Source: Dasyornis broadbenti
Taxonomy: Eukaryota > Chordata > Aves > Passeriformes > Dasyornithidae
Assembly (NCBI GenBank): GCA_013397935.1
Contig: VZRN01002966.1
Location: forward strand, 26,876-90,875
Direction: 5' to 3'
DNA: 64,000 nt
Both the position numbers and the translations under genes were made by a program. Below, in pieces: positions 52,101 through 64,000 of this stretch. The notes under the pieces were generated by a model. That model was given only the letters and a program-made list of their open reading frames with translations, did not search any database and had not been told where the DNA came from. Positions within the stretch are counted from its first letter, which is position 1; the number at the start of each line of letters is the position of its first letter.

Positions 52101-52819
52101 AAGTATGTATGTAAAATGAAATGAAAGGTGAACGCTAAGAAATTCAAAACCATTAATTTTAGGTAGAAGAGCATAGGCATCATGATGGAAGTTGTGAGTG
52201 AAGTCCGATTTTTCATCTGAATCTAGACTCGTTAAGTAATAAACTTGGAAAGTGAAGCTTGTGGTAAGTCATTGAGATAGTTTTTAAGATCTCAGTAATA
52301 ATTATAATAATACACAAAACACAGAGCTGTGCTGTGTTCTGTAAATAATGCTCTAACCTGTTTCTTATTATTGTATTTTTTGTTATTCATGAGGAGCCTT
52401 TACCCCACCTCATCCTAGAGCAACTCTGCCAAGCCCAACATTGTCAGGCACAATAGATCTACATCACACTTTATCAATATTTCTTTTCCCCCCTTGATTT
52501 ATTGGGAGAAAGCAAATATTAGGATGGGCATTACTAGCAGCTTATTTCAAGGTGTCACTTATTTTCCTTCTGAATCACAGGGACTTAAAGAGGATGGGAC
52601 TTTAGAATATTCAGTCATATTCTCTAACATGAAACAGAATTTTATGAGAGTAAGCTATGGGGTGATTAGTGAGTGCTGATTACATGGTGACAGCAGGCAA
52701 TAAATATATGTGTGCAGGCTTTAATGATGGAATTTAAATTTACATGAGGAATATTTTTATGTCAGTATTCACTGTTTGTTTCTGAGGCCATTCCATGCAG
52801 GTTCAAATCAGCTTCTTTC

Positions 52820-52995
52820 TTGCGTTCTCTCTTGTATTTTGATGTTATGTCTCCCTTTCTGGAAAGAGCCACCCGCCTGTAATTTTGAAGGAGAGCTTCT
52901 TGCCATTTATCTGGCATTATCCGAGAGGCTGTGCAGGCTGGACTTCTGTACAGTGATATTTGCAAGCACACGGTGACATTAGGCATGCGTTACGT
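52820..52995. promoter_or_regulatory. CpG-retaining patch, possible conserved non-coding element
   Basis: Six CpGs (52823, 52874, 52922, 52971, 52988, 52993) occur in otherwise CpG-poor intron, in sequence without recognisable repeats. Open frames on both strands here do not match any family known to me. Confidence 0.22.
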
Positions 52996-55900
52996 CTGTA
53001 CTACTTGTCCTGAGAACAGGCACACCAAAACAAGCCCTGGTTTTTGTCACTCTTATGGCCTCTTGCTTTTCTCACTGCTGCTGTCAGCTGCACTAACTCA
53101 CTTATATTTGATCCCTTGTGCACAAGAACTGATTTATACAAATAATTAGCATTTTAAAATAGCTGTAATTTTTAAAAGCTGTTTGTTCTTTTCATATAAA
53201 CTGGTTAATTTTTTTTCCTAAGGCAATTTAAGCCATGTGTTTTTTTCATTTTCTGCATTTCCATGCTATTCAATTGAGAAAGCAAATCACTTTATTTCCT
53301 TTCTAATTCTCCATTTTAATTTGTACATGTATGGCATAAACAACACGCTGATTTTTCCAATATTGAAATAATGACACTGATTTAACCAGGGTTTCTCAGC
53401 CTGCCTGGCAAATAAGTTCCTATAGGATAGAAACTTTCTTGAGACAGAAAGTCACAGGTTTGCCATTGAAATGGTATTATATAGGAAACATAACAGAAAA
53501 AGAGATAGATAAAAACTGAGTTATTGGGAGTTACTGGGAGGAGAATACCAATTTGGCTTAGGGTACACAGGTTGTCCCACGTTTGTGAAAATGTGTGCCC
53601 CCCTTGTTTGCTGGTAAATGGCAGAATTAATTTAATTCCAAAAGGCAGTTTGTGCTTACGTCTGTTAATCCATTTCTGATATCCATTTCAATAAACAATT
53701 AGTTTAACTAAACAGTATTGTTCTAAAAATGGGGTGCTGATGGCTTTTTGCCTGCTTTAGATAATTTCCAGAAAGGAAAAGAGTGGAAAAGTACCACAGG
53801 CAGAGGTAAATGTTGCTTCTCCTCCTCCTCTGACTCCTATACTCCAGGAGAGTCCCTTGTTGCTGCATTTTGGAATTTCTTTTCATCCCAGCCTGGGCTG
53901 CAGCTCCAGGGTCTGTGCAGTTGCATGCAGTTGCTCCAGGCATGCCTGGGCTGGTGCCTACAATGAGCAAGTTTTGACCCCAGTGCTGAGAATGGCAAGA
54001 GATGAAGAACCCAAACCTTGCAGATCAGAGTTGTTTGCCCTGCATTCTTTGCCTTATTCCTTTTGATGATGTTTGTGATTACAAACCAAATTATCCCGAG
54101 TTATTGTCACTCACATTTGGCAATTAAGGTGGTGATTTGATCTGGTGATTTCCTGTGTTCTGGGGATCTCTGTAAGAGAACACTTCTACTGCAGAAATGT
54201 GTAGGTACCCAGCTGAAGGACATTACAGCTAAAAAAAGAGAAGAAAACTACTTTTTTATGACTTTGTACTCAATTATGCATCATTAGAGTCTCGTATATT
54301 TAGGAGGGAATGCTGCTGTTTAGCCAATTTCCTACCACCTGGAAGTAACTTGATTTACAATTAAGAAAAGTGCTCTTCTTAGTAATATCCAAACTCTTTA
54401 TGTACTATTTTAGTGACGTGTCATACAATGTGTCATGTGCTGATTAAAGTCGAGTTTTGTCCTTTTTGGGAATGATTCTAATGTAGTCTACTCAAAGAAT
54501 TTAATTTAATTACATGTGTAATACAACTTTCTGCCTTTTACTTAATTGGTCTCGCCTACGTTGTTTCTGCCTATTAGATGACAATTTAGCAATTTCCAAT
54601 TTGTGTATCCCTGAGGGAGGCTCAATGGGAATAAATGGGAGTAAAAAAAAATCTCTGCAGCTTTATTCCTCGATTTACTTGCTTGATGGCAGCTCTTTTG
54701 TAGTTGTATGGAAGAAGAGAAATGGAGAACAGTAAGTAATAAAAGGCAATCTTTTGTATGAAAGGCTTACATATAGAACAAAGCAGATCATGTAAAATTT
54801 AATCATATATTTACAGTATTATTTGCTTAGCATAGGATATATAAACCCAATTTTAATCATAATGTACTTTCAGTTTTAATATTAACCCTGTAATCAATTT
54901 ATAAGTGTATAATTGAGTAACTCAGGGCAAATTAGTGCGTCAGAACTGTGGCGACTTCTCAGCTGTGGATGGGGATGTTTATAAAAGTGCTACAGAATTT
55001 TGGGGTACAATTTTTCTGGTAGTAATAGCCTGTCATTTTGGGATAATCTGGCTTTGGAATTTCTATGTTCAATTGCTTTTTGTAGATGGAAAAGAACAAA
55101 GAATTTTTTTTTGTCTTAATTTTCAAATTGTCCCAAAGTTCTGTGTATGTTAGTATCTGTGCTTTCTGTGTATTTTTGGGGGGGTTCTGTCTTCTTTGCA
55201 GGAACTGGCAGCCTGATGGCACAGCATGATTTTAAGAAAAATCATGTTGGTGATACATATGAAATTGAATTTCAGCTGTATCATAAGCTGGAAGTGAAAC
55301 TATGATAATTTTGCCCCTCTTTAAAGGTAGAGGATACATCTGATTCCTAAACAGGGATTCAGTTTAAAATAGATGCCTAAATCTAGATATGCCTGTGTTT
55401 TTTATAGTCAGAAAAATCTAGTCAATGACTGAAAGTTATATGTAATTTTCATAAAAGAGATGGCAAAGCAATGTTTTCTATTTCAATATCTTTGAATTTT
55501 ACCTTGCAGTTTCCCCCCTTTTTTTTAAGGAAAATTTGTCTTGCAGATGTTTAGATACCATCATCTTCTGGACTTTTATTATATGTAAAGGAATATTACA
55601 AAAAAACAGAGAAAACCAGAATTTTGATTAAAATTCTTTCTTAGTTCATGAAATTTAGATTTAGGTGAATGAAAAGACTTCGTAAATTTCTATGTTAAAC
55701 ATAAATGCTGAAAAAAACCACCTTCAACATTTAAATATTTTAAAACATTGCCAAAGCTTCTAAATAATACCAAGTTAATGTTTTACTTGAAATTATTCCT
55801 TCTGAGTTTGTGAAGCATTATAAAGGTTACTCTAAAATCTCCGTATTTTTAAAGCTAGACATTTCCAAAGCATTATTTCAAGTAGACATGAGTGAAATAC

Positions 55901-57026
55901 TTAAAAGAAAAATTATACTATTTCTTAGTCCTGTGAGGGGTTCTTCATTTTAAGATGAATACTTTCTCTTAAAAATCATGAAACTTCTGAAAAAGTTTAG
56001 TAGCAGACTCAAAAATGCTATCTTCAGTGTAAACTTCTAATGGAAAGATCATATTTTGGGTGTTTTGTTTTAAAGTGTTCCACAGTTGGAGGCTTTGGGC
56101 TTGTCATGATAACAAAGGGTGCTTGGGGAAGTCAGTTTTTAAAACCAAGGTGTCTGTCTCTAACTGGTAGTATTTATAATTCACTCACTTCCTCCAAATG
56201 TAGTGAAGAAATCCATTCTCATATAAGAGATTTGTGTATATGAAGTTGATAAGAAAAGTTGTTTTGTAAGTGGCACCAAAATTCCTGGGTTTACCTCTGA
56301 GTTCCTTTACACAGCTGCATATTCTGTGAAAGCTTCCCCAGCATGACTTTGCTTACAGGTGAAATTTCCCTGCCTAAAATGTAGATTACTATGTTCAAAC
56401 TATTTCTGAACCATAGGAAGCAGGAGTAAAAATCCCCCTGATCTTGTTTGACTTTAGTGGGCTTGCTTAATTTGCTTCAGTTCTTTGCAGGTGGTTTGGT
56501 CACTGCCTGGACATCAGGACACACGTGAGCAGGGCTGTGCAATCCAATGTTCATAAATAATGTGTAGTCTGTACCACCCTAATTGATCAAGGGGGGTCAA
56601 TGTGGCAGGAAACTACTCCTAAATGAGTATCATTCCATCACAATAATTAAATAAATACTGAATTTCTCGCTGTAGGATTTAGATCTGAGTCTGGTGGACA
56701 TTTGCCTTCGCTGCCCTTTCCCAGGGGAGCTCAAGCTCAAGGCTCACTGAATTTCCAAATGGGGAGTTTTGGCTAAAATAACAAGGTATTTTAGAGCTGT
56801 GCTCATTTTCTGATAAACTGGTAGAGCACATCAGGCAACTAACACAGCTCAGCAATATGTGGGGCAAAGTGTGCAAAGGTAAATCAATATAAACGTGATG
56901 AGATGAAAGTGAAGGCAATCCCAGCTCCACATTTGGCTGAAGATGGACCCAGGACTGCCAAAGGCTGAGTTTAATGAGCAACAGAAGCAGTAGAAGCAGC
57001 ACCTTGGTTTATTACCCATTATTTCC

Positions 57027-57186
57027 TTCAGTTTAAAACCATTACCCCTTGTTCATCACTACAAGTCCTGCTAAAAAATCTGCCCCAATCTTTCTTATAA
57101 CCCTCTTTTAAGTACTGAAAGGTTGCTTTGAGGTCTCCCAAGTGCATTTTCCTCTCCAGGGTGAACAACCTCTCCTGATTTGTTTT
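57027..57186 (-). mobile_element. CR1 internal fragment, antisense
   Basis: The + strand reads 'cagtttaaaaccattacccc', 'cttgttcatcactacaagtc', 'tactgaaaggttgctttgag' and 'cctctccagggtgaacaacc', which is the complement of an internal CR1 3'-region segment. The terminal tail is absent, so this is a fragment with both ends lost. The minus-strand frame at 57028-57225 is repeat-derived. Confidence 0.88.
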
Positions 57187-60100
57187 CTGAAAACACCTTG
57201 TTTCTGAGCATGTCTCTAAATGCACATACAGGTGTCATGGCTGGTGAAAGCATTAAATAAACTTCTGACATGTACAGAGTTTTTTGGAAAAAAAAATTGT
57301 TTAGGTGAAATTGTGTGTGGGTGAGCGAGATGTGTATAATTTCTGTTACAAGTGCTGAGCAGTTGACTGCTATGGAACCTGTTACACACACTTGCTGTGC
57401 CCTAAGATTTCTGGAGCATGATTAAAGCTTTTGTGCCCGAACTCATGTCTGTGAACATTATTCGTGTCACTAGTTAAAAAGTAGCTTCTGTAGCTTGAAC
57501 TTCCTGGGCCGCATTGCTACGTTGAGATGTTCACTGCTGCTCTGGTGCTTTGCTCTCTTAATCTGAGGATGCCCTGACTGTCGCCCAGCTTTGCTCTTTG
57601 GCAGAAATTCTAGATTTCCTTGTTTAAGTATGACATCATTCACAAAACTTGCATCTGGGACTTGAGACATCTTTATTAAAATCTGTGCAACTCTATATGT
57701 GAAAAGAATCAATGTATCTGTGGCAAAATAAACATTTTAAAGTCAATGGATTGGGCTGACTTGAAATACAAGACTCTTCAAGGGACTCACCAAAAAGTGC
57801 TCTGAACAGAAAAATGTGAAAGTTGCAGGTGTGATAAAATTATACAGGTTGTACTGGGAAAACAGTGACTTGGAAAAGAATTTGTTTATCACACTAAATC
57901 ATCTTGAGGTGAACTTCTGCTGCAGTGCTCTGGGAAAAGGGCAAGTGTTATCTTTGTGTATAAAAAGAAAAGACAAGCAAGTAGATGGTAAATTAATAAT
58001 TCATTATTAATATAAAGTCTAATTGTATCTTGAAGTGATAGTCCATGGTGAAATGTGCATTCTTGCACACTGAGCATTCATGCACCCTATGATTGTACCC
58101 TAAAAATGTTTGAATCACTTCCTTTGTGAAAAACTTGTGTTTTCCCTGTGCTGTATGTAAAGCTCTGTATCTCTGCATTTTTCCATAGGTAGTTACTGAG
58201 AAGCACTCTTCTCATGTGAATGATTTCCCAGATGTTCAGGCTGTCCTGGTGGTTTTTGCCCCCAGTTTGGTTTTTGAGCAGGATCTCAGCACCTTCTCTG
58301 AAGTAACCTTCCAGTTGTGCGCCACGTGTCACAGTCATATTCCTTTAGAAGAGGAGCATTGTCATCAATTTCATGATTTACTAGGAATTCAGGAATTTTC
58401 TCTTAGGGGAAAGTGAATTAGTGCTCCAGGTTTATCATGTTCAGGAGGCTGTGAGACCCCTCTGAGTGTTTTGGGGTCCTACACACACCCAACTCCACTC
58501 CTTTGGATTATCCTGCAGGGCCCTAGGGCCAGCAACAAACATCAGTGCTGGGTCAGGACAGAGCCCTGGCTGGGAAATCATCCAGGGGTGATTTCTGACC
58601 AGCATTCCAGAAATGGAATGGTGTCTTTGGGATGTTCCAGGAGCAGAGACATTTGGTATTTTTGTCCCTTAATGCTCAGTGTGTGCAGAATCAGAACAAA
58701 GATGAGATTCAGACCCGGTGAGCACCTGGTTCCTTCACGTGAGGCTTCCTGGAAAAGATGCTTTGAACATAGCAGAGGTTCTTACCTTATTCCACTCTAT
58801 TTTTACTGTTTATATTTTGGGGTGGGCAATCTTCTCAATCTTTCCCTGAGGATACTCAGACAGCTGGAGCAATAACTAGGCATGACTGTAGAATTGAGGT
58901 ATTTTGGTCTTGTTTGTTATGTCTGGCACAAAATTCTGTGTTTTTAATTTGCATATGTTTTCTTCTGAACTTTCTGCCATATAAAGGCAATAATGAATTA
59001 CACAAATGAGCAACTGAATATGAACATATATATTTTGACATTTATTTCTCTGATTATTACTGTTCCACTGAGAGAGAGAGATAGGAGGCATTATTTTGGA
59101 TAAAGAGAATTTTGAAATCCTTGTGTAGTTCAGCAGTGATAAAGGGAGGATGTTTAACTCAATCTTTAAGTATTACTGTACTTAGGCTTTTCCAAATTTC
59201 CTAATGAAAGGCTATTGATTAATGGTTACTTATGCCTCCTATGGAAATTGGTGTGTTCACAGAGTAGGCTATAACCGTTATTATTATTATTTTAAATTTC
59301 TCATTTCTTTAGGTAGCTAACAGCTTTGCTGCATGGTGATTGCCATGGGAGTCCAAATTATGTAAATGGACAAGTGAAAAAAGAGGCAAGTTGAAATTAA
59401 TTGTTATGCCTCTTCATTTGCAGTTTATGGTTTTCAGATTTGGAATTAGGAAATAAAAAGCTATATGCCCAGCACGCAGAGTATAATCACATTTAAGCAG
59501 ACTTATGTAGCCAACTATCTCTTAGTACTGCTCCATTTTCAAATATTGCATTATATCCAGTGGAACGCTTCTTTCCTGGTTTAACTTTTTATCATCTGAA
59601 ATGTTGTGGGTCTGATAAGTCTAGGCTATTGAATATTGCAGACTTCAGCACTATAGTTTGACTTTTATCTCCTCTTAAATGATTTTAAATAAATAATTCT
59701 AAATGCAAATTTTGAAATTTAATTGACTTATCTCAAGATTAATGGAAAAATTTATCTTTTCCTCTGCATGGTTCAGATATTAAAGCTGTAGTTTCTCTTT
59801 CTGTGGTCAATTTTAGGCCAGGAGGGGAGAGATTTTTACTTGTGGGTCACTTGAGCTACTGAATTTTACTGTTGTATTTTATAATATTGAATGAAATACA
59901 GATTGTACTTCTAAGTCTGTGGAATAATTAGAAGTAAACACAAGTATATGTTAATTTGCATTACTATATATTACTGTTATTATCAGCCAATGATACATAT
60001 GTATTCATCTCACAAGAGATTTGCTTCTTGGGTCCCTCTTTGCCTGTAAATTATTATATACTGGAGTGTCCTTTCCAGTTTAATGTCAGCTGCAGGAGTT

Positions 60101-60879
60101 GTATTTAGGATGGAAATACGTGCACCTGACATTATGTATTACCAGTGAGTCTGCACGATGAAAGAACCAGGCAAAGTTCTAAAAGGAAACTTGCCTTATG
60201 CATTTCTTTCCCTCTTGAATGTGAGAACAAGAGTATCATCCTCATTTCAAGTTTTCCTGAAATTCAAAATCATTGGCTGTACAGGGACTCTTCACACACA
60301 TAAGCATTCTGCATTAAGTGGCAGTAACATGGTCTGGCAATGTCCCTGCTGTCTACTTTATATAAGAAAGGAGGATGAACAGGAAGCATAATATTGAATA
60401 AAGTCTCCAACTGCCTCCTGTCAGCCTCATTTTGGAAGCAGCTTGCAAACTCATCTGTGGATGATAGTATTTAAATAGGTAATTAGGCATGAGGAAGAGT
60501 TTTTGGGTTCCTGTTCTATTGTTTCTTCCTAAGGATAATTGAATAAAGACTATCTCTATATTTTATTCTTCCAAGCTAAGCAGCAGTGTTTTATTTACTT
60601 AATGAAAGATGAAATCTACTTCTGTTGAGCAGATTTCTGCTTTTCTTTTAATACCATGCCTGCTTTTAACCTTGTTTTATTTGGAGAGTATCACATAATT
60701 AATTTCACTTCATAGATTTATACTCTTAGAGGAGGACATGTAATGATCTGAGATGCATCACTGATGGATGGGATATGCCTAGGACCTGCTCACTGTCCTG
60801 CTGGGAACAAAGGCAGGAGTTTGTGGCACCCCCAGTGATGCTCCCTTACTGAATTTTTCACCTATTAATTTTCTCTGCC
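57187..60879. other. Unassigned intronic sequence
   Basis: No transposon or RNA recognised. The segment 58087-58416 is open on both strands (83 codons minus, 66 codons plus), with no recognised domain. A short GA-dinucleotide run lies at 59070-59081. Confidence 0.45.
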
Positions 60880-61450
60880 GGTTGCCACTTGTGTGAAACT
60901 GTCAGTGCTGCTCGATTTTAACTGGCACTGCATTGGGACAGGGGAATATGGAAAGCACTGGCTCAGGAGCAGTCGTGATGTCATTTGCAGGAAGTTATTT
61001 TCCTCCATGCAAAGTCCTTTCTGCTGAGCATTTTGTTGTCAGGGCAGGGTAGGATTTCCAGTAAAGTTGCAACTCTTTTTATGAGAAGTGGTGAAACGTG
61101 CTGTCCTGTGCCTTTTTAACTCTGTGACTTTAATGGGACTGTAGGTAGCTGTCATTGAGCTGTTGGCTGTGCCATCAGAAGTTTTGTCACTTTTTTTCCC
61201 TGTAAGCCATCCTGACAGATGACGTGAGATGATATCGTGCAGACGTATCATCAGCATTGCCAATGAGCTGACCTTCTCCTCTTCATTCATTTAATTTGTA
61301 TGTGGATAATTTGCATCCCTGTAACGATGCTCAGTTGTCTGAGGAGCTGTCACAGCGGCTTGGGCTCGTTTCATGACAAAACCCAGTAGTTTCAAAACAC
61401 AATTGTTTCATTATTCATGACAACTGTTCTTACTTTATTCCTCCTCCTGC
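60880..61450. promoter_or_regulatory. Candidate regulatory block with clustered motifs
   Basis: The block holds retained CpGs (around 60881, 60913, 60973, 61223, 61236, 61244, 61324, 61356 and 61368). It also holds a CREB/ATF-like TGACGTGA at 61220-61227, an imperfect inverted repeat at 61228-61252, a perfect octamer ATTTGCAT (POU-type) at 61309-61316, and a SOX-like cACAATTGTtt palindrome at 61398-61408. The order and density resemble vertebrate conserved non-coding enhancers, but conservation cannot be assessed here. No repeat family or exon was recognised. Confidence 0.35.
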
Positions 61451-63775
61451 TCAGACAAGGTTGGCCAGAGAGAAACAAAACCTGTTTTGCATTTGCAGGA
61501 TTGGATATTTAATATTTTTTTTGCATAATGCAGTGTTTTTATACAAATATCTCATTATTTATTGAAAACTCATCTAGTAGGAAATTTGGATAGCTCCCGA
61601 TGAGGCAAAGAAGTTAAAATAGAATTCTAGTCCCTTTTCCTGGAATGAGTTTATTTCTCAACTTTTGAGTTTGAAGATCTCTGTTTTCCCTGATATGTAA
61701 TTACTGTGAAGGGCAAGGTACAGGTGCCCTTGCACAATGTGAGCCATCATTATCCTGGCTGTTTGCAGTAAATTGAATGCCTGTTTCAGACTGAATTGTC
61801 TATTTTTACCTTTTCCTATATAGATCCCATAGATTCTTGTATATCACAACAAGCAAGGACAAATTTGGGGAGAAAAGAAGTGCAGAGAATTCTTGAGAAG
61901 AAACAGGTTGCAAAGTAACTGCAGAAGGCATCAGAAAATGACTTATATGGCTGAAATACATTTCATTCTCATTATTCTGATGCACAGCCCATTGACAAAG
62001 TTGGGTGATGTTCAAGAGGTTTCCTTTCTTCTCCTTCTTTTAGGGTGAAGTCCGTGTGATCTCTAGAAATCACTTAAATGTTTAAAAAGATCCTTTTTTT
62101 AGTTGGTGATTGTAATTCATTGTCCAGCTTTTCCATTTTCTCCTTCAGTCAAATGGTGCTGGGAATTGTTTGTCCATTCGTTAACACCTCACTGGTGAAA
62201 TGTGTCTCTTGAGATGGGAGAAATCTTCATATTAAAAAGAAAGCGAAGAAGCTGGGTTTGAGTAGGGGTACATTTTTAAGGACGAATGACAGATTTAGGT
62301 TATGGTATTTATTTTTTGTTTTGATTTTTGTGCAAAGCCTTCCCATGTACTACACGTTCCATGGGCTGAGGAATAAATACTGAAGCAACGTTACAGATAA
62401 AAAATGCAGAGACAAAACTAGAAATTGATATTTTTAGCACAAGAGGAAGCAGAATACAGCTGATAAAAGGCAGATGCATTTAAGAAAAAGAGCTAGGATT
62501 TAATTCTGTTGTGCTTTACGTTGAGAGGAACTATAGTCTAGAAACATTTTATTTTATCTCTGTTTATTGCTTTCATATATCCTACCTACAGCTGTGTTCA
62601 TAGTACTGTTTTGTGTGATATTTTTCTCTCTGTAGTTCTCTTTTACTCAGACTCTTCACTTTCTAGCTGGCAAGTGTGTTGTTGGTGGTGTTTTTGTAGC
62701 TTCTCATGTGACATGAGGTGCCACTGTGCTAAATACAGTATAAACATTATAAATAAAAACACGGTTAGAAGATTTGAAAACTTAGTAAAATCTCTGTGTA
62801 CTGAGCCCTGTTTACTAAAGTTTTCTGTAACTTAGAGCTTAATAAAAGTTACTTCAAGCAGAGATGCACAATGAACAGTGAAGAGTAATTTAGGCTGTAT
62901 TCCTAAAGCTGATGTGGATTTATTGTAGGCTGTTGGGGTAAAAAGTGCTTACATGCATATTTAATTTCCAGACAAAAATTACCATATTGCCAGCAACGAT
63001 TCTTCAACAGAGGAATGCAATCTGAATGCTGCAGCTGCATATTAAACATTGTTAGGTAGGAATATTTTTCTCAAGTATCAATCACTTGGGAAAGTGCGAC
63101 ACAGTAATTAGATGGGAGCTGTTTTCCTGGTCCATTTGGAGATGGACTCTAAATACTTCTGACTGTCCAGAAGCTAAGATGATTTGTTAAAATATGGCTA
63201 TAGGAAACGAACTGTATTTCTGTGAGAATTAGAGTGGTACTGTGTATATCATAGAAATCAAGTGCTGGGTTTGCATCTGCTCACGTACCACAGAGTGATG
63301 GAGTGATCTCGGAAGCAAAGACAATGAAATTCAAAAAGTTCCAGTTGTGTCTTCCACGTGCATTGCCTGTGCAAAATCCAGGAAACCCAACCTGCATTTG
63401 CAGAATCAAATCATCCTTCAATGCCAGTAAGAATTGATGTTGTTAGTCATCGTTTCAGGCCTGGTAGTTTTTTTCAGAATCCACTCTTCAGATTGTATCT
63501 GGGTGTTTTTCATTATGTTCTTTATTTCTGGCTTGATTCTGGCAGTTATTGTGATCCACTTTTTAATATGCCCAGCACTTGACTCTGCATGCAAATGAAG
63601 AACTTCTAATGATCTCTTGCTGCATTAAAAATAGCCAAAACAAAACCATCCCTTGGAGAGGAACAGATTAATTCCTCTGCCTTTGGGATATGGGAATCAG
63701 CAAAGATGCAGTCTGCAGAAGTGGTAGCTCACAGAAACCTTTGCCTGAGTGCTGTATTTGTAGTTTTTAGCCATA
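61451..63775. other. Unassigned intronic sequence
   Basis: AT-rich intron without recognisable transposons or exons. A second octamer motif (ATGCAAAT) lies alone at 63589-63596. Confidence 0.45.
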
Positions 63776-63862
63776 AAATCATAGAATGCTTTGGGTTGGA
63801 AGGGACCTTAAAGACCATTTAGTTCCTACGCCTTGCCATGGACAGGGACACCTTCCACTAGA
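63776..63862 (-). mobile_element. CR1 tail fragment, antisense
   Basis: The complement of the CR1 3' end is clear: 'aaatcatagaatgctttggg', 'ttggaagggaccttaaagac', then 'gccatggacagggacacctt' and 'ccacta'. Similarity stops after about 87 bases, so the element is strongly 5' truncated. Confidence 0.92.
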
Positions 63863-64000
63863 AGGGTGAAGGTAGTCTTGGAACTTTAGAAGCTTCTCCT
63901 CAGATGTCAGTTTTTACTCAGTCTTGATAAGGCCTATTTGAATTCTTCTTCCCACAGTAAACTTCACAAGCTCTAGATTATTCCATGTAATTGCCATGTA

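Larger units (their letters stand above)
46396..57026. other. Unassigned intronic sequence, longest repeat-free block
   Basis: Over 10 kb without a recognisable transposon. It holds a T18 run at 48398-48415 and two patches with retained CpGs (48885-49185 and 52820-52995). Frames such as 48742-49020, 48985-49294 and 53704-54066 overlap on both strands and show no conserved domain. I could not fit any of them to TRAPPC9 or another known protein. Confidence 0.45.
20674..64000 (+). other. TRAPPC9: TRAPPC9 intron, 5' part, at least 43 kb, phase 2
   Basis: No exon continuing the protein (expected to begin by completing an arginine codon and then encode the M-A-I-Q-V-D-K-F-type segment) was recognised between the donor at 20674 and the right edge. 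The intron is therefore at least 43.3 kb. Large introns in the 3' half of TRAPPC9 are also known in mammals. Contents are annotated separately: CR1 fragments, poly-T tracts and possible regulatory patches. No nested gene was recognised on either strand. Confidence 0.8.

Noticed and set aside
57027..57186. Lysine-rich minus-strand frame as a small protein gene
   Set aside because: It is an internal fragment of an antisense CR1.
58560..58640. Possible CR1 similarity (ccagaaatggaatggtgtct)
   Set aside because: Only a few short words match and the order of CR1 blocks is not preserved.
1..64000. CRISPR arrays, bacterial operons or phage-like systems
   Set aside because: No regularly spaced identical repeats and no prokaryotic gene organisation. 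The window is vertebrate intron.

Overview
The window is a piece of a bird genome, almost entirely intron. It is AT-rich, has no dense coding, and carries many fragments of CR1 LINEs, the dominant avian retrotransposon. The CR1 tails (for example at 45201-45433 and 33851-34371) read like the forms common in songbirds and other Neoaves rather than chicken, so a passerine is my best guess. That species-level call is inference.

Only two stretches can be supported as protein coding, and both belong to one gene on the + strand, TRAPPC9 (NIBP, the Trs120 homologue). The exons are 9892-10034 and 20563-20673. They join in frame (phase 2 at both downstream junctions), have proper AG acceptors and GT donors, and encode about 85 consecutive residues from the C-terminal third of the protein. 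TRAPPC9 is a subunit of the TRAPPII tethering and Rab-activating complex of the Golgi and endosomal system. It has also been tied to NF-kB signalling.

Layout: 1-9891 is the end of an upstream intron, with a long sense CR1 fragment near its left end. 9892-10034 is the first exon. 10035-20562 is a 10.5 kb intron with no recognisable transposon but an exact-period 60-bp tandem duplication. 20563-20673 is the second exon. 20674-64000 is at least 43 kb of the next intron, with no further TRAPPC9 exon recognised. This large intron holds most of the CR1 fragments, mainly antisense to the gene, two long poly-T tracts that each contain an unresolved base, and a few patches unusually rich in CpG for their surroundings that could be regulatory.

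The many other open reading frames of 60-190 codons are chance frames or translated CR1. I found no RNA genes, CRISPR arrays, complete mobile elements, nested genes or convincing new coding system. The most interesting leads are non-coding: CpG-retaining, motif-rich blocks at about 60880-61450, 24955-25020, 48885-49185 and 52820-52995, and a possible TATA box and poly(A) signal pair at 43870-44015.
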